Below, in pieces: positions 35,862-45,074 of a stretch of DNA of 64,000 nt. Numbering within the stretch: the first letter of the stretch is position 1; every line of letters starts with the position of its first letter. The DNA comes from Algoriphagus aquimarinus. Lineage in GTDB: Bacteria; Bacteroidota; Bacteroidia; Cytophagales; Cyclobacteriaceae. The stretch is from positions 62,001-126,000 of the forward strand of contig NZ_VORW01000005.1 in assembly GCF_007997215.1 (NCBI RefSeq). Direction: 5' to 3'. The position numbers were made by a program, and so were the translations under genes. The notes beneath the pieces are model-generated. The model saw nothing but the letters and a program-made list of their open reading frames with translations. It did not search any database and was not told where the DNA came from.

Positions 35862-36521
35862 ATGAATAAAAGTATCTTATCCTCCGCATTCCTGATTTTA
35901 CTTTGCTTAAGCGCTTTTAGCTTCAGGAAACCCAGGGTATTAATTATCGGCGATTCTATCTCGATTGGTTACACTCCCTTCGTCAAGGATCATTTTGAAG
36001 GCAAAGCATTGGTTAAACATAATCCTAGAAATGCCCAACATACAGGCACTGGCTTGAAGCAAATCAATAAATGGCTAGGTAATAAAGAATGGGATATAGT
36101 TCAATTCAATTGGGGCCTGTGGGACTTGTGCTATAGACTACCTGATGCAAAATCCACCGGAAATCGAGATAAGGTAAATGGTAAGGTGACTTACACTGTG
36201 GATGAATATGCTGCAAACCTTGACTTATTGGTAACTACTATCAAGGCAAAAACTGATGCAAAATTGATCTTTGTGACCACTACCTATGTACCACCTGAGG
36301 AAGAAGGCAGATTCACTGATGATGTGCAAAAGTACAATGAGGCCGCAAAGGCAATTATGAAAAAACACAAAGTCCAAGTAAATGATATCTACGAAGAGTC
36401 TGTGAAAATTCATAAGGATTACGGCGTAGGATCAAATGATGTACATTATTCTCCTGAAGGATACCAGAAGCTTAGTGAATCTATAAGTAGCTTTCTGGAG
36501 AAGGATCTTGGGATGAAGTAG
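35862..36521 (+). CDS. SGNH/GDSL-family hydrolase
   Basis: This 219-residue exported esterase-like protein has a signal peptide (about 1-21), the block I motif 'LIIGDSISIGY' with nucleophilic Ser32, the block with 'FNWGLWDLCYR' in place of the usual N-containing GxND, and the C-terminal 'NDVHYSPEGY' that carries the Asp-His pair. Substrates of the family include acylated sugars and lipids. It is 55 bp behind the gamma-glutamyltransferase gene on the same strand. Confidence 0.85.
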   Translation: MNKSILSSAFLILLCLSAFSFRKPRVLIIGDSISIGYTPFVKDHFEGKALVKHNPRNAQHTGTGLKQINKWLGNKEWDIVQFNWGLWDLCYRLPDAKSTGNRDKVNGKVTYTVDEYAANLDLLVTTIKAKTDAKLIFVTTTYVPPEEEGRFTDDVQKYNEAAKAIMKKHKVQVNDIYEESVKIHKDYGVGSNDVHYSPEGYQKLSESISSFLEKDLGMK

Positions 36522-36694
36522 GAATAAGAATATAGAGTTGAAAATTACACGAAAAAATAAACCTGGTAAACGAGTTTAAATCTCCTACCCCCTTTTCTTT
36601 TCAATGAGTTTTTGTTTTTAAGAATGATTTGATTCGAAGTGGAAATTGATCCCTTGGATGATTTGCTAGGTTACACAAGTTACTAAAGATTAAA

Positions 36695-36733
36695 CACTGC
36701 GCCCTCTGTGTTATTCTCCATGACCACAGTGGT
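36695..36733. repeat. Degenerate 'ACCACAGAG'-type extragenic repeat
   Basis: Read on the minus strand it is ACCACTGTGGTCATGGAGAA followed by TAACACAGAGGGCGCAG. It resembles the element at 61884-61914 and includes the palindrome ACCACAGTGGT (36723-36733). Elements of this look are widespread in bacterial genomes, as far as I recall. Confidence 0.55.
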
Positions 36734-36759
36734 CTACTTTAATAATCAATAAAAACAGC

Positions 36760-37251
36760 ATGAATCCAAGCATAAAATCCCTTCCAGAAACAAAACTCAT
36801 TGGCAAAAAAGTGAGAATGAATTTCTTGAACAATCAGACCCAAGCACTTTGGAAGTCTTTTATGCCTAGGAAAAAGGAAATTCATACTAGAGTAGATGAA
36901 GACTTGTATTCAGTGGAAGTATATGATTCCCTATCCTATTTCGATTCATTTAATCCTGCAACTGAATTCGATAAATGGGCGGCAGTAAAAGTGACTGATC
37001 TGGAAACTATTCCAGATCAAATGGAAGAACTAATTATTCCTTCCGGTCTTTATGCAGTTTTCCCTTTTAGAGGAACTGACAATGAAGCACCCGCGATGTA
37101 TCAGTATATTTTGGGAACTTGGCTCCCTAGTTCAAACCACCAACTTGACCATAGACCTCACTTTACTGAGATGGGAGAAAAGTACAAGAATGATGACCCG
37201 GATTCAGAAGAAGAGTTATGGATTCCCATTCAACCAAAAAGTGATGATTAG
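36760..37251 (+). CDS. GyrI-like (AraC effector-binding) domain protein
   Basis: This 163-residue protein corresponds to a stand-alone GyrI-like small-molecule-binding domain: 'TKLIGKKVRMNFLNNQTQALWKSFMP', 'WAAVKVTDLETIPDQMEELIIPSGLYAVFPFRG' and a C-terminal 'RPHFTEMGEKY'. It has no DNA-binding part, so it may bind or hydrolyse a small molecule. It stands alone and cytoplasmic. Confidence 0.82.
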   Translation: MNPSIKSLPETKLIGKKVRMNFLNNQTQALWKSFMPRKKEIHTRVDEDLYSVEVYDSLSYFDSFNPATEFDKWAAVKVTDLETIPDQMEELIIPSGLYAVFPFRGTDNEAPAMYQYILGTWLPSSNHQLDHRPHFTEMGEKYKNDDPDSEEELWIPIQPKSDD

Positions 37252-37437
37252 ACGCGGGGAAATCTCCAAACACCTAGGTTGAAATAGATCATATTCAACA
37301 CAAGCGTTAAAATGGCATTTGGCAACATAAGTCTCACACAAATATCCTACTATCCATCTGAACTAGATAAGGGTTAAAAAAAATACCCAAGATTCTCATC
37401 TCAGGCATTTTTCAATAGTATTTATTCTTTCAGAAAC

Positions 37438-39105
37438 TTACCCAAACAGCTTCTCCAAGATCTTATAGGTTATCAAGTAAGTAGGTCTTACTCCTTCCAT
37501 TCCCAAAGCACCAGAAGCCAAGGTGCTTCCTGTTTCCAAGGGATTATCCGATGCATAGTAAGCATAAAGCACTTTTACATTGGAGCGTATGGATTTTCTG
37601 ATTTTAGAAGCAGATTGTATGGCTTTCTGATAGTGCGCTCCTTCCATCTCCAATCCTACCGCTTTCCAGGATGATTGCATGAAGTAGGTGAGTATGTCTT
37701 TATTCTGAAGAGAAGTACCCAAAACAGATATCATAGGTCCAGAATAAACTCCCAATCCAAAACCCTCAAAGTCAGACTTCTTCAGCTCATTTTTAAAAGG
37801 GTAATTATCCGCGGTTCCTTCGAACACGTGCGCATTTGGGATCATTAGATCACCTTTGCCTCCATATAGAATACCAGCTTTTCCCATGATAGAGGTAGAT
37901 ACCACATCCAATGGAATTGACTTACCGTCCTTATCATAAGGCTTGAGCAATTCATCAAAGCATTCGTAAGCCTGTTCGCCAAAGGCATAATCCATCACCA
38001 CGAAAACAGGTCTCTTGGATTTATCTTTTGGCAACTTCACACCTGGTATCAACTCATCTTTCTCCAAAAGTGCCGTATCGATAATCTGAGCACCGATATT
38101 TGTTCCTGACTCATCCGGCAAATTGATAAAACCATGCTTTACCGCATACTTATCGATAGCTTCCCCTTTGTTACTTTTTGCTTTGACAGAAATATCCATC
38201 ACCACTTTTTCCAGAGCTTCGTAGCTTTTCAGATCTAGCAACTGAGTTCCGTAGATGGTATTGACTACAGAGTGAAGATTAGCAGAGATAATATGAATGG
38301 GACGTTTGAGTAGATCATGCTCATCCAGCGCAATCTTTATTCTCCTAGCCCACATTTCTCCATATACGTGATGTCCGATTCTCTCTCTAAGTGTGGTGGA
38401 AAAAGATATCTCACGATCCAACTGCTTTGTGGCTTCTTCCTGCGCTAATTTCCCCATGTGATACACAATGGAAAACAGACTATTGGAATTACTGCTTTTC
38501 TCAAATTTATCTACTGCCTCAATAGTCTCTTCGTAAGTTCTCCCGATCAGATGACTCAAGTAGGCACTTGCTGCTTCCTTCTCAAACTCCTCTCCTGCTG
38601 CTTCTTTCTGTACAAATTCCTGCAGCATCAACCAGTTGGTAGAAATCTTACCTTTTGGATCTGTGCTGTTATTGTAGATTTTGTTTGACTCTATATATAA
38701 AAAAGTAAGGTGAGTCAAAATATCATAAATGTCGGAGCGGCCACGTGTCATCTCCACATACATGATCTGCTCGTCCAATCTGTAACAGTTCCGCTTACGC
38801 TTAGAAGGTATGATGGCTTCCAGTTTGGAAGTTTCATAGCCTTCACGACTGATCAGACGTACAAAACGGCATTCTTCTATCCCTCTAGGTAGACGCTCCA
38901 TTACATAGAGCAAACCATCCAATTCTATCTTTTCATGGTCAGTAACCAATCCGTAAATCTCTGGGCTTAATACGCGCAAGGCATCTACCAGGCTTTCACC
39001 TGAAACTCCCATTGGTTTATAGCTACCTCGTGTAAAAAGGTGCCTCATTGTGATGTACAATCGCTCGATCGCGGCTCTGGATTCGTGTGCTCTGGTTCTA
39101 ATCAT
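37438..39105 (-). CDS. DUF6909-like protein with nucleoside-phosphorylase-like C-terminus
   Basis: The start at 39105 gives 555 residues beginning 'MIRTRAHESRAAIERLYITMRH'; a longer frame would add a hydrophobic stretch that overlaps the space after msrA. The N-terminal half is helical and of unknown type. The C-terminal part (about 370-555) contains 'KRPVFVVMDYAFGEQAYECFDELL', 'YGGKGDLMIPNAHVFEG' and 'AVGLEMEGAHYQKAI'. The last resembles the MExx motif by which purine nucleoside phosphorylases and MTA/SAH nucleosidases hold ribose. I recall the protein as DUF6909, with no assigned reaction. msrA lies 38 bp upstream. Confidence 0.72.
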   Translation of the reverse strand: MIRTRAHESRAAIERLYITMRHLFTRGSYKPMGVSGESLVDALRVLSPEIYGLVTDHEKIELDGLLYVMERLPRGIEECRFVRLISREGYETSKLEAIIPSKRKRNCYRLDEQIMYVEMTRGRSDIYDILTHLTFLYIESNKIYNNSTDPKGKISTNWLMLQEFVQKEAAGEEFEKEAASAYLSHLIGRTYEETIEAVDKFEKSSNSNSLFSIVYHMGKLAQEEATKQLDREISFSTTLRERIGHHVYGEMWARRIKIALDEHDLLKRPIHIISANLHSVVNTIYGTQLLDLKSYEALEKVVMDISVKAKSNKGEAIDKYAVKHGFINLPDESGTNIGAQIIDTALLEKDELIPGVKLPKDKSKRPVFVVMDYAFGEQAYECFDELLKPYDKDGKSIPLDVVSTSIMGKAGILYGGKGDLMIPNAHVFEGTADNYPFKNELKKSDFEGFGLGVYSGPMISVLGTSLQNKDILTYFMQSSWKAVGLEMEGAHYQKAIQSASKIRKSIRSNVKVLYAYYASDNPLETGSTLASGALGMEGVRPTYLITYKILEKLFG

Positions 39106-39143
39106 AAGTGCAAATGGGTTTTGCAAGACAAAAATAGCAAATA

Positions 39144-39722
39144 CTATTTTAAGCGCTGTGAAAAGAATTTCTTCAACTTGTCCACTTTGGGTTTGATCAC
39201 AAACTGGCAATAAGGCTGTGCCCCGTTCTGGTTGTAGTAATCCTGATGATAATTTTCTGCAGGATAAAAATTAGTAAAGGCAGTAATCTCTGTAACTAAA
39301 GGACTGTCAAACACCTTAGAGTCATCCAATTGAGTCTTCATATTTTTAGCAAGAATCTCCTGCTCAGAACTATGATAGAATATGGAAGATCGATAATGAG
39401 GGCCTACATCTGCACCCTGTCTATTCAAAGTAGTAGGATCATGCGTAGCCCAAAAAACTTCCAAAAGGTCTGACAAACTTATCATAGTAGGATTATAATA
39501 AGCCTGAATCACTTCCGCGTGACCAGTGGTTCCTGTACAAATTGCATTGTACGTGGGATTTTCAATGAAGCCTCCAGCATATCCCGACACCACTTTATCT
39601 ACTCCTTCCAATCGCTGAAACACGGCTTCAATGCACCAGAAGCATCCAGCCCCAAGGGTTATCAAATTCAATCCTTCAGGTATTTTTACTTCAGTAGTCG
39701 GGAATTTCAATTCCTTATCCAT
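39144..39722 (-). CDS. msrA: Peptide-methionine (S)-S-oxide reductase MsrA
   Basis: MsrA reduces the S-epimer of methionine sulfoxide in proteins. The protein has 192 residues. The catalytic motif GCFWC lies in 'TLGAGCFWCIEAVFQRLEGV', followed by 'SGYAGGFIENPTYNAICTGTTGHAEV' and 'YHQDYYNQNG', all typical. There is no signal peptide, so it is cytoplasmic. It precedes the DUF6909-like gene by 38 bp and follows the DUF3253-like gene by 41 bp, so the group may form one transcript from 40561. Confidence 0.95.
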   Translation of the reverse strand: MDKELKFPTTEVKIPEGLNLITLGAGCFWCIEAVFQRLEGVDKVVSGYAGGFIENPTYNAICTGTTGHAEVIQAYYNPTMISLSDLLEVFWATHDPTTLNRQGADVGPHYRSSIFYHSSEQEILAKNMKTQLDDSKVFDSPLVTEITAFTNFYPAENYHQDYYNQNGAQPYCQFVIKPKVDKLKKFFSQRLK

Positions 39723-39763
39723 AGCTGTAAGTTCTTGTTGATTTACAAACTGAAATAGATCTA

Positions 39764-40009
39764 CTATGGTTTGATTGGAGGAGATATAATCAAAGTGCTG
39801 GAAGTACTCGCATCAGAACTATTTTGCTGCTTATCGTAAGCGATACTCAGCAGACCTTCATCCTGCAATTCCAACGCTACTTTATTCAATTCTTCGAGGA
39901 ATTGCTCCCAGTCTTCGGGATACATCTGTTGGACTACTTCAGATAAAGAAAAAGGTTCAGCCTTTTTTCGCCTAAGCATATCTAGAATGGCTGTTCTAAG
40001 AACTTCCAT
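39764..40009 (-). CDS. DUF3253-like small protein
   Basis: This 81-residue protein resembles DUF3253, a winged-helix-like fold: 'ILDMLRRKKAEPFSLSEVVQQMYPEDWEQFLEELNKVALELQDEGLLSI'. It begins 9 bp after the methyltransferase stop, which indicates co-translation. In other bacteria DUF3253 is a small protein of unknown role. The C-terminal tail is Ser/Thr-rich and likely disordered. Confidence 0.7.
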   Translation of the reverse strand: MEVLRTAILDMLRRKKAEPFSLSEVVQQMYPEDWEQFLEELNKVALELQDEGLLSIAYDKQQNSSDASTSSTLIISPPIKP

Positions 40010-40018
40010 AGCAATAAC

Positions 40019-40561
40019 TTATCGACAAACCATCACAAATGCTGGCGGAAGATTTTTTAAAGTGAAGCTGATATTTATTTTCCCAAAGTGCTTCTTGAAT
40101 AAATTCTTCAATAGGTAGGAATAACAGCCCTGAATAAAAGAACCGCTCTGAGTGAGTGCAGATTTACTTTGAGAAAGAATTCGATCCCTTACTTCTGGTG
40201 CAAAAAAGCTAAATGGTAAGCTAGAAAGAACATAATCTGCCTTTCTTCCATCCAAATACTTGTCGATGTTTTCAGCGGAATCGTTGATAATTCTTACGTT
40301 ATCTTGTGGAAACAACTTCTCCATTGAAGTACAAAAAGATTTACTGATCTCAAAAACCAAAAGTTCAGTTTCAGGACTTAATTTATCTACTATTCCCTTA
40401 GTAATACTTCCATCTCCTCCCCCTAATTCAATAATTAATTTGGCGTCTTTAAAATCAACATGGGCAAGCATCTTCTTAACCAATGTTTTAGAACTGAAAG
40501 CTACAGCTCCAGTAGTACTCAAGTTGGTGTATAACTCCAACAACAAATCTGATTTGCTCAT
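40019..40561 (-). CDS. SAM-dependent methyltransferase (phospholipid N-methyltransferase-like)
   Basis: This 180-residue class I methyltransferase has motif I 'IIELGGGDGSITKGI' (near 43-57) and the acidic 'LLVFEISKSFC'. Its 'DYVLSSLPFSFFAPEVRDRIL' corresponds to the 'VSGLPLL' region of PmtA-like enzymes. It could methylate a lipid head group, but rRNA-dimethylase-like relatives have a similar outline. It is the first gene of a minus-strand group with DUF3253, msrA and the DUF6909-like gene. Confidence 0.78.
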   Translation of the reverse strand: MSKSDLLLELYTNLSTTGAVAFSSKTLVKKMLAHVDFKDAKLIIELGGGDGSITKGIVDKLSPETELLVFEISKSFCTSMEKLFPQDNVRIINDSAENIDKYLDGRKADYVLSSLPFSFFAPEVRDRILSQSKSALTQSGSFIQGCYSYLLKNLFKKHFGKINISFTLKNLPPAFVMVCR

Positions 40562-40642
40562 ATAATATTTTAATTCTCCCGTTGAAGATACCCGATTTTA
40601 ACCTATCTTTTCAGACTTCACCCAAAAAGTTAACGAGTAAAT

Positions 40643-42646
40643 ATGGCCCAAAAGGCTGAAATTAGATCCAACCTACCAGCAAAAATTAAAACTACTCTCA
40701 GTAATTTCTGGAGTATGTCGCTGATCTTCTCAACTTTAATGTTTTTGTTGAGAGCAATTGAATTAAGTTTAATATTCAAATCGCGTATAATTCCTCTCAG
40801 TATAAAAGAGGTAATTGGTTACAGTCTTTTAGAGGATCTCAGTTGGCTTTTCTATTTTCTGGGTCTACTCTTCATACTTCATGTAGTGAATAGTTTGTTT
40901 TCAGTCACGTTTGCAAAGTGGTTTACCCAAACTTGGCTGGTGATTGCAATCTTTCTTCAATCAGCCCTAATATTCTATTTCAATAAGACATTTGTCCCGC
41001 TGGGCAAAGATCTTTTTGCCTATAACGTGGATGACATCATCCTCACCGTTCGATCTTCAGGACAGTTCAATATTTTGACTGTTGGAAGTGGTGTCTTATT
41101 GAGTGCGGCTATGTTCTACCTACTAGCCTTGGCTAATAAGTACCTAAAAATCAGTAGCAAAGTAACTATGGCTTTAACCCTTGCTACATACTGTTTTTTG
41201 ATTTTTTTCTACTTTCTCCCCATTACTGATACGAATAAATTAGACGAGACAAAGACAAATATTCAGATGAATAAATCTAAGTACCTCTCACAGGAGGCAT
41301 TTGATTACTTCATGTACACCAAAGAATATTACTTTGATTTCTACCTCAGGTCTCTCAATGAAGCCTTGTTTGTAAAAAAGGAATTTACAGACCCAACCTA
41401 TCCTTTTCTGCACAAAGCAGAATACCCAGATGTACTAAGTCCATATTTCGACAGTCTCACCACTGCTCCAGATATAGTTTTCATTCTGGTAGAAAGTATG
41501 GGGAAAGCCTATTCTGGCAAGGATGCCTATCTCGGGAGCTTTACTCCTTTCCTTGATTCACTCGAGTCTCATAGCTTGGTATGGACCAATGCCATTTCTT
41601 CCACTGGTAGAACCTTTGGGGTGCTGCCTGAACTCATGGCAGGGCTTCCCTTTGGAGAAAGAGGATTTCAAGAGTTGTATGAAGATTTTCCTAATCATGA
41701 AACGTTGCTAAGTGTTCTAAAGAAAAACGGCTACGAATCCAGCTTCTTTATTGGTAGTGATGTCAGCTTTGACAATCAAAAGGAGTTTCTGGAAAATGCT
41801 GGGGTAACTCAGCTTATAGATATTGACGATTTTGCTCCACAATATCAGAAAATGCCCCCTGCCAATGGCTTTACCTGGGGTTATGGTGACAAAGAGATAT
41901 TCAGTAATGGATTAGCCATTTTCCCACGAAATATAGGAAAACCACAAGTTGGAATATTCCAAACCATTACCTCTCACGATCCTTATTTGGTTCCGGAAAG
42001 GGATTTCTATTCGAAAAAGTTTGAAGATCATCTGGAAAACTACCTGAATCTATCCGATGCCAAAAAGACTGAATATCGGGAATATCAGGATATTTACATG
42101 ACTATTCTCTATGCTGATGATGCGATAAAGGACTTTATCACATCCTATAGTAAGAAGCCTGAATTTGCAAATACAATCTTTGTAATCACAGGTGATCACC
42201 GGCTTCCTGAAGTTCCTATGGCTTCCAGATTGGACCGATTCCATGTTCCTCTAATTATTTATTCACCGCTTATTAATAGACCTGCTTATTTTAAAGGAAT
42301 GAGTAGTCATTTTGAAGTTACGCCATCCCTGCTTGCCTTTCTACACGCACAGGTTGGTATTCAACTACCTGAGCAAACAATTTGGATGGGACAGGTATTG
42401 GATACTTCTCGTGTGTTTCAATCAAACATTGCTATGCCGCTGATGCGGAATAAAAATCAGCTGATGGAATACCTTAATGGAGAATACTTCATCTCTGATG
42501 ATCAGTTATATATAATCACTGATGGACTAAATATAGATCCGATCGATGATCAAAATGTCAAGAATAAATTGACTGGTGAATTTGAAGACTACAAAAACAA
42601 AAATAACTACACTATGCAGACACGTAAGTTACTACCAATTGAATAG
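40643..42646 (+). CDS. LTA-synthase-like membrane sulfatase-fold enzyme
   Basis: This 667-residue protein has about five N-terminal membrane helices (about 25-195) followed by a periplasmic alkaline-phosphatase/sulfatase domain. The domain has metal ligands in 'VFILVESMGKAYSG' (Glu284), a nucleophile Thr324 in 'SSTGRTFGVLPELM', 'TITSHDPY' and 'VITGDHRLPEVPM'. This is the layout of lipoteichoic acid synthase and phosphoglycerol transferases. In a Gram-negative cell it probably transfers a phosphoglycerol or phosphoethanolamine group to a glycan or lipid. It is convergent with the exopolysaccharide-type cluster, only 2 bp away. Confidence 0.88.
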   Translation: MAQKAEIRSNLPAKIKTTLSNFWSMSLIFSTLMFLLRAIELSLIFKSRIIPLSIKEVIGYSLLEDLSWLFYFLGLLFILHVVNSLFSVTFAKWFTQTWLVIAIFLQSALIFYFNKTFVPLGKDLFAYNVDDIILTVRSSGQFNILTVGSGVLLSAAMFYLLALANKYLKISSKVTMALTLATYCFLIFFYFLPITDTNKLDETKTNIQMNKSKYLSQEAFDYFMYTKEYYFDFYLRSLNEALFVKKEFTDPTYPFLHKAEYPDVLSPYFDSLTTAPDIVFILVESMGKAYSGKDAYLGSFTPFLDSLESHSLVWTNAISSTGRTFGVLPELMAGLPFGERGFQELYEDFPNHETLLSVLKKNGYESSFFIGSDVSFDNQKEFLENAGVTQLIDIDDFAPQYQKMPPANGFTWGYGDKEIFSNGLAIFPRNIGKPQVGIFQTITSHDPYLVPERDFYSKKFEDHLENYLNLSDAKKTEYREYQDIYMTILYADDAIKDFITSYSKKPEFANTIFVITGDHRLPEVPMASRLDRFHVPLIIYSPLINRPAYFKGMSSHFEVTPSLLAFLHAQVGIQLPEQTIWMGQVLDTSRVFQSNIAMPLMRNKNQLMEYLNGEYFISDDQLYIITDGLNIDPIDDQNVKNKLTGEFEDYKNKNNYTMQTRKLLPIE

Positions 42647-42648
42647 TA

Positions 42649-43842
42649 TTAATCTTTAAGTTTTTCCTTGTAGGTTTTATCCATAATCTGAGAAAGCAAT
42701 GGATAAAAATAATTCCAATAAAAACTCTCTCTATCAGTAAAATCTGAAACAGTATGCAAGCCTCTCCACAGCATAGGTAATCCTTTAAAGTGGGGAGATC
42801 CCAGTGGATTCTGCATATCTGAGAAATCACCTGCCAAATAATAATATTCACCTTCTCCTACATTCTTGACAACTGCTGCGGGAAAGAAACGAGGTAACCC
42901 CATGCTTCTAAGCTTTTCTTTGCCTATATCAGTTGGATCAATATCGTAGTAGGAAATCACTTGATAATCTCGCTCAATAAGTACTATATCAAACCAATCA
43001 GGATATGGAACAATCTCAGGTAGATTAAATCCATGTTGATTGATCCTTTGCGTGCGGATTTTGGGAGTTCTACCTAAGTACTCCACATCATTGGAAAAAG
43101 CTTCTACGGTACCATCTTCATGCACAAACACAATACCAGGGCCAGATGGCACCCAGGTATTCTGATGCTGATCTATGTATTGTGAAATAAACCATTTTGG
43201 TATATCAGTATTAATAGTAGTATCCATCTCATCAAAATACCGAGCTATCCAGCCAGTCCATTTAAGGCCCATGATATTCTCAAACTCTGTTCTTATTCCT
43301 ACAGGAGTAGGAGAAGCCATGGTATTGAATTCCGCTATGATTGTTTTATGCTGCGCTGCTGCTTCACGTAATAAACTTATATCCCCGCGATTTAAGCCTC
43401 CGTAAATTTTCTTGGATATTTCATCGAATTCAGCTTCCTCAAAATCATCTTCAAAAACACCATAGGTATCAGCAAAGTATAAAACATCAAGACCTGAAGC
43501 CTTTTCTTTTATTTCGCTTTCAGTCAATTCCCTCAAGTCCCTAGGGGTTCCGAATGAAGGGGAATCATTTGGGAAAAAACCAAAGTAGTCCTTGTCTTTT
43601 TTATAATACTGCCCTTCCTTATTCTGAATCTTCATGTGCTCAAAAGCCCAAAAGAGTGTTTGGTGTTCTTGATAAGTATCAGTAGGTACGGTCTTGTCTA
43701 TCACCACAATCTCTATCTCTTTGGCAGGAAACACCATCCATAGCAGATAACTGATCAATGGAATAAGGACCAAAATAAAGACGAAGGGAAAAACCCGACT
43801 AATAAGTAGCTTAAATTCTTCTGTAAAAATTCTTTTCATCAA
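42649..43842 (-). CDS. Membrane-anchored protein of the glycan cluster, unknown type
   Basis: This 397-residue protein has one N-terminal membrane segment (about 15-36, 'VFPFVFILVLIPLISYLLWMVF') and a large periplasmic domain. 'VLYFADTYGVFEDDF', 'AQHKTIIAEFNTMASPTP' and 'RTEFENIMGLKWTGWIARYF' hint at an alpha/beta fold like the amidotransferase-like domains of other polysaccharide clusters, but I do not recognise the family. It overlaps the YaiO gene by 4 bp and is the last gene of the five-gene cluster. A modifying or assembly role for the glycan is inferred from position only. Confidence 0.7.
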   Translation of the reverse strand: MMKRIFTEEFKLLISRVFPFVFILVLIPLISYLLWMVFPAKEIEIVVIDKTVPTDTYQEHQTLFWAFEHMKIQNKEGQYYKKDKDYFGFFPNDSPSFGTPRDLRELTESEIKEKASGLDVLYFADTYGVFEDDFEEAEFDEISKKIYGGLNRGDISLLREAAAQHKTIIAEFNTMASPTPVGIRTEFENIMGLKWTGWIARYFDEMDTTINTDIPKWFISQYIDQHQNTWVPSGPGIVFVHEDGTVEAFSNDVEYLGRTPKIRTQRINQHGFNLPEIVPYPDWFDIVLIERDYQVISYYDIDPTDIGKEKLRSMGLPRFFPAAVVKNVGEGEYYYLAGDFSDMQNPLGSPHFKGLPMLWRGLHTVSDFTDRESFYWNYFYPLLSQIMDKTYKEKLKD

Positions 43843-45074
43843 AATCTATATTCAACACCCATTGAAAAGTTCAAGTTATTTCTAAACCTATCCGGACCAA
43901 GTTCATCACGGCTATAGCCAGTATAACCATAAATCATAAAACGAGGAAGCACCAATTGCTGATAACCAACTCTCGCTCTGTAGGAATTCAGAAGTTGTGT
44001 AGGGTCACGGGTTTCCTCATCAGGAGATACTCCCGAACTCAACTGTACTGAGAAGAAATCCTCTCCTGTTTTGAAGTAATATCTTGCCTGCAAATTGGCA
44101 GAAGTCCCCAAACTATTACCTGTCCCAGGAATTAAGTTACCTCGAAGATTAAACCACCAGTTGCCTATATACTTACCTACTGAAGCAGTGTAAATAGTAG
44201 TTGGATCAGAGAATTTCAGGTACCTAAACCCACCATCTATTTCCCATGCTTTAGGTAAATTATAATAAAGCGATGCTCCAAAACGGAATTGAGGAAAAAA
44301 ACTTGCCGATGATCCACCCACATTCACATATGCGTACATTTTTTCTCCCAGAGATGGATAGGCATCTAGCTCAAACAAGGTCCCATTATCATCAAAACGA
44401 GAAGATTGAGTCACCCTGCCTATAAGTGTTCCGGTAATATCTGTTCGGGTTCTTCCATAAAAAGAGAAAGTATTCCAAGGTGAAATGTCCCCAGCAAAAG
44501 TATCATAATCGTATGTCACTCCCACTGCATTATTTCTTCTCAACCTCTGCAAGGTTTGCATGTAGCTAAGCAGATTATCATTCTTGTAATTTTTTTCAAA
44601 AAGATCTTCTGCTATCTCAAAAGCCTCTTCATACTCTTCTTTGAAATAAAATAATCGAGATTCTTTATAACGAAGGTTATTAGGAAGCGGCTGTCCTAAA
44701 TTCTCCTTAGCCTTGGCCAAAACTTCCTCTGCTCGATCATATTGCTCATCCCAGGATAAATTATCCAAAAAGGCAGAATAGGCATCTTCATAGGTAGGAG
44801 CAGCTATTATCGCCCGCTCCAAGTAAATAGAAGCTGAATCATTTTTACCTTCCCAAGCATAACTTCTGCCTACTAAAATTAAGATATCAGCATAATCCGG
44901 GTATTTGGACAAGGCACGAAAAGCGATCTTCCTACCTTCATAGTATTTCCCATCCAAAATCAAAGTTCTGGCATCTACCAGCAAAACATCTGGATCAAAC
45001 GAGTCCTGCGCCTTGATTCCCATTGAAAAAGCCAGAGAACACATAAGAAGAAAAGCTACTTTTTTCATAATCAA
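43839..45074 (-). CDS. YaiO-type outer membrane beta-barrel with TPR-like N-terminus
   Basis: This 411-residue protein has a signal peptide (about 1-22, ending GIKA), TPR-like repeats (about 25-165, 'LILDGKYYEGRKIAFRALSKYPDYADILILVGRSYAWEG') and a beta-barrel (about 175-411) ending in 'LNFSMGVEYRF' with the terminal Phe of outer membrane proteins. The TPR-barrel layout resembles exporters such as PgaA in reduced size. It overlaps the glycosyltransferase gene upstream and the membrane protein gene downstream by 4 bp each, which suggests it is the exit pore of an exopolysaccharide. Confidence 0.85.
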   Translation of the reverse strand: MIMKKVAFLLMCSLAFSMGIKAQDSFDPDVLLVDARTLILDGKYYEGRKIAFRALSKYPDYADILILVGRSYAWEGKNDSASIYLERAIIAAPTYEDAYSAFLDNLSWDEQYDRAEEVLAKAKENLGQPLPNNLRYKESRLFYFKEEYEEAFEIAEDLFEKNYKNDNLLSYMQTLQRLRRNNAVGVTYDYDTFAGDISPWNTFSFYGRTRTDITGTLIGRVTQSSRFDDNGTLFELDAYPSLGEKMYAYVNVGGSSASFFPQFRFGASLYYNLPKAWEIDGGFRYLKFSDPTTIYTASVGKYIGNWWFNLRGNLIPGTGNSLGTSANLQARYYFKTGEDFFSVQLSSGVSPDEETRDPTQLLNSYRARVGYQQLVLPRFMIYGYTGYSRDELGPDRFRNNLNFSMGVEYRF

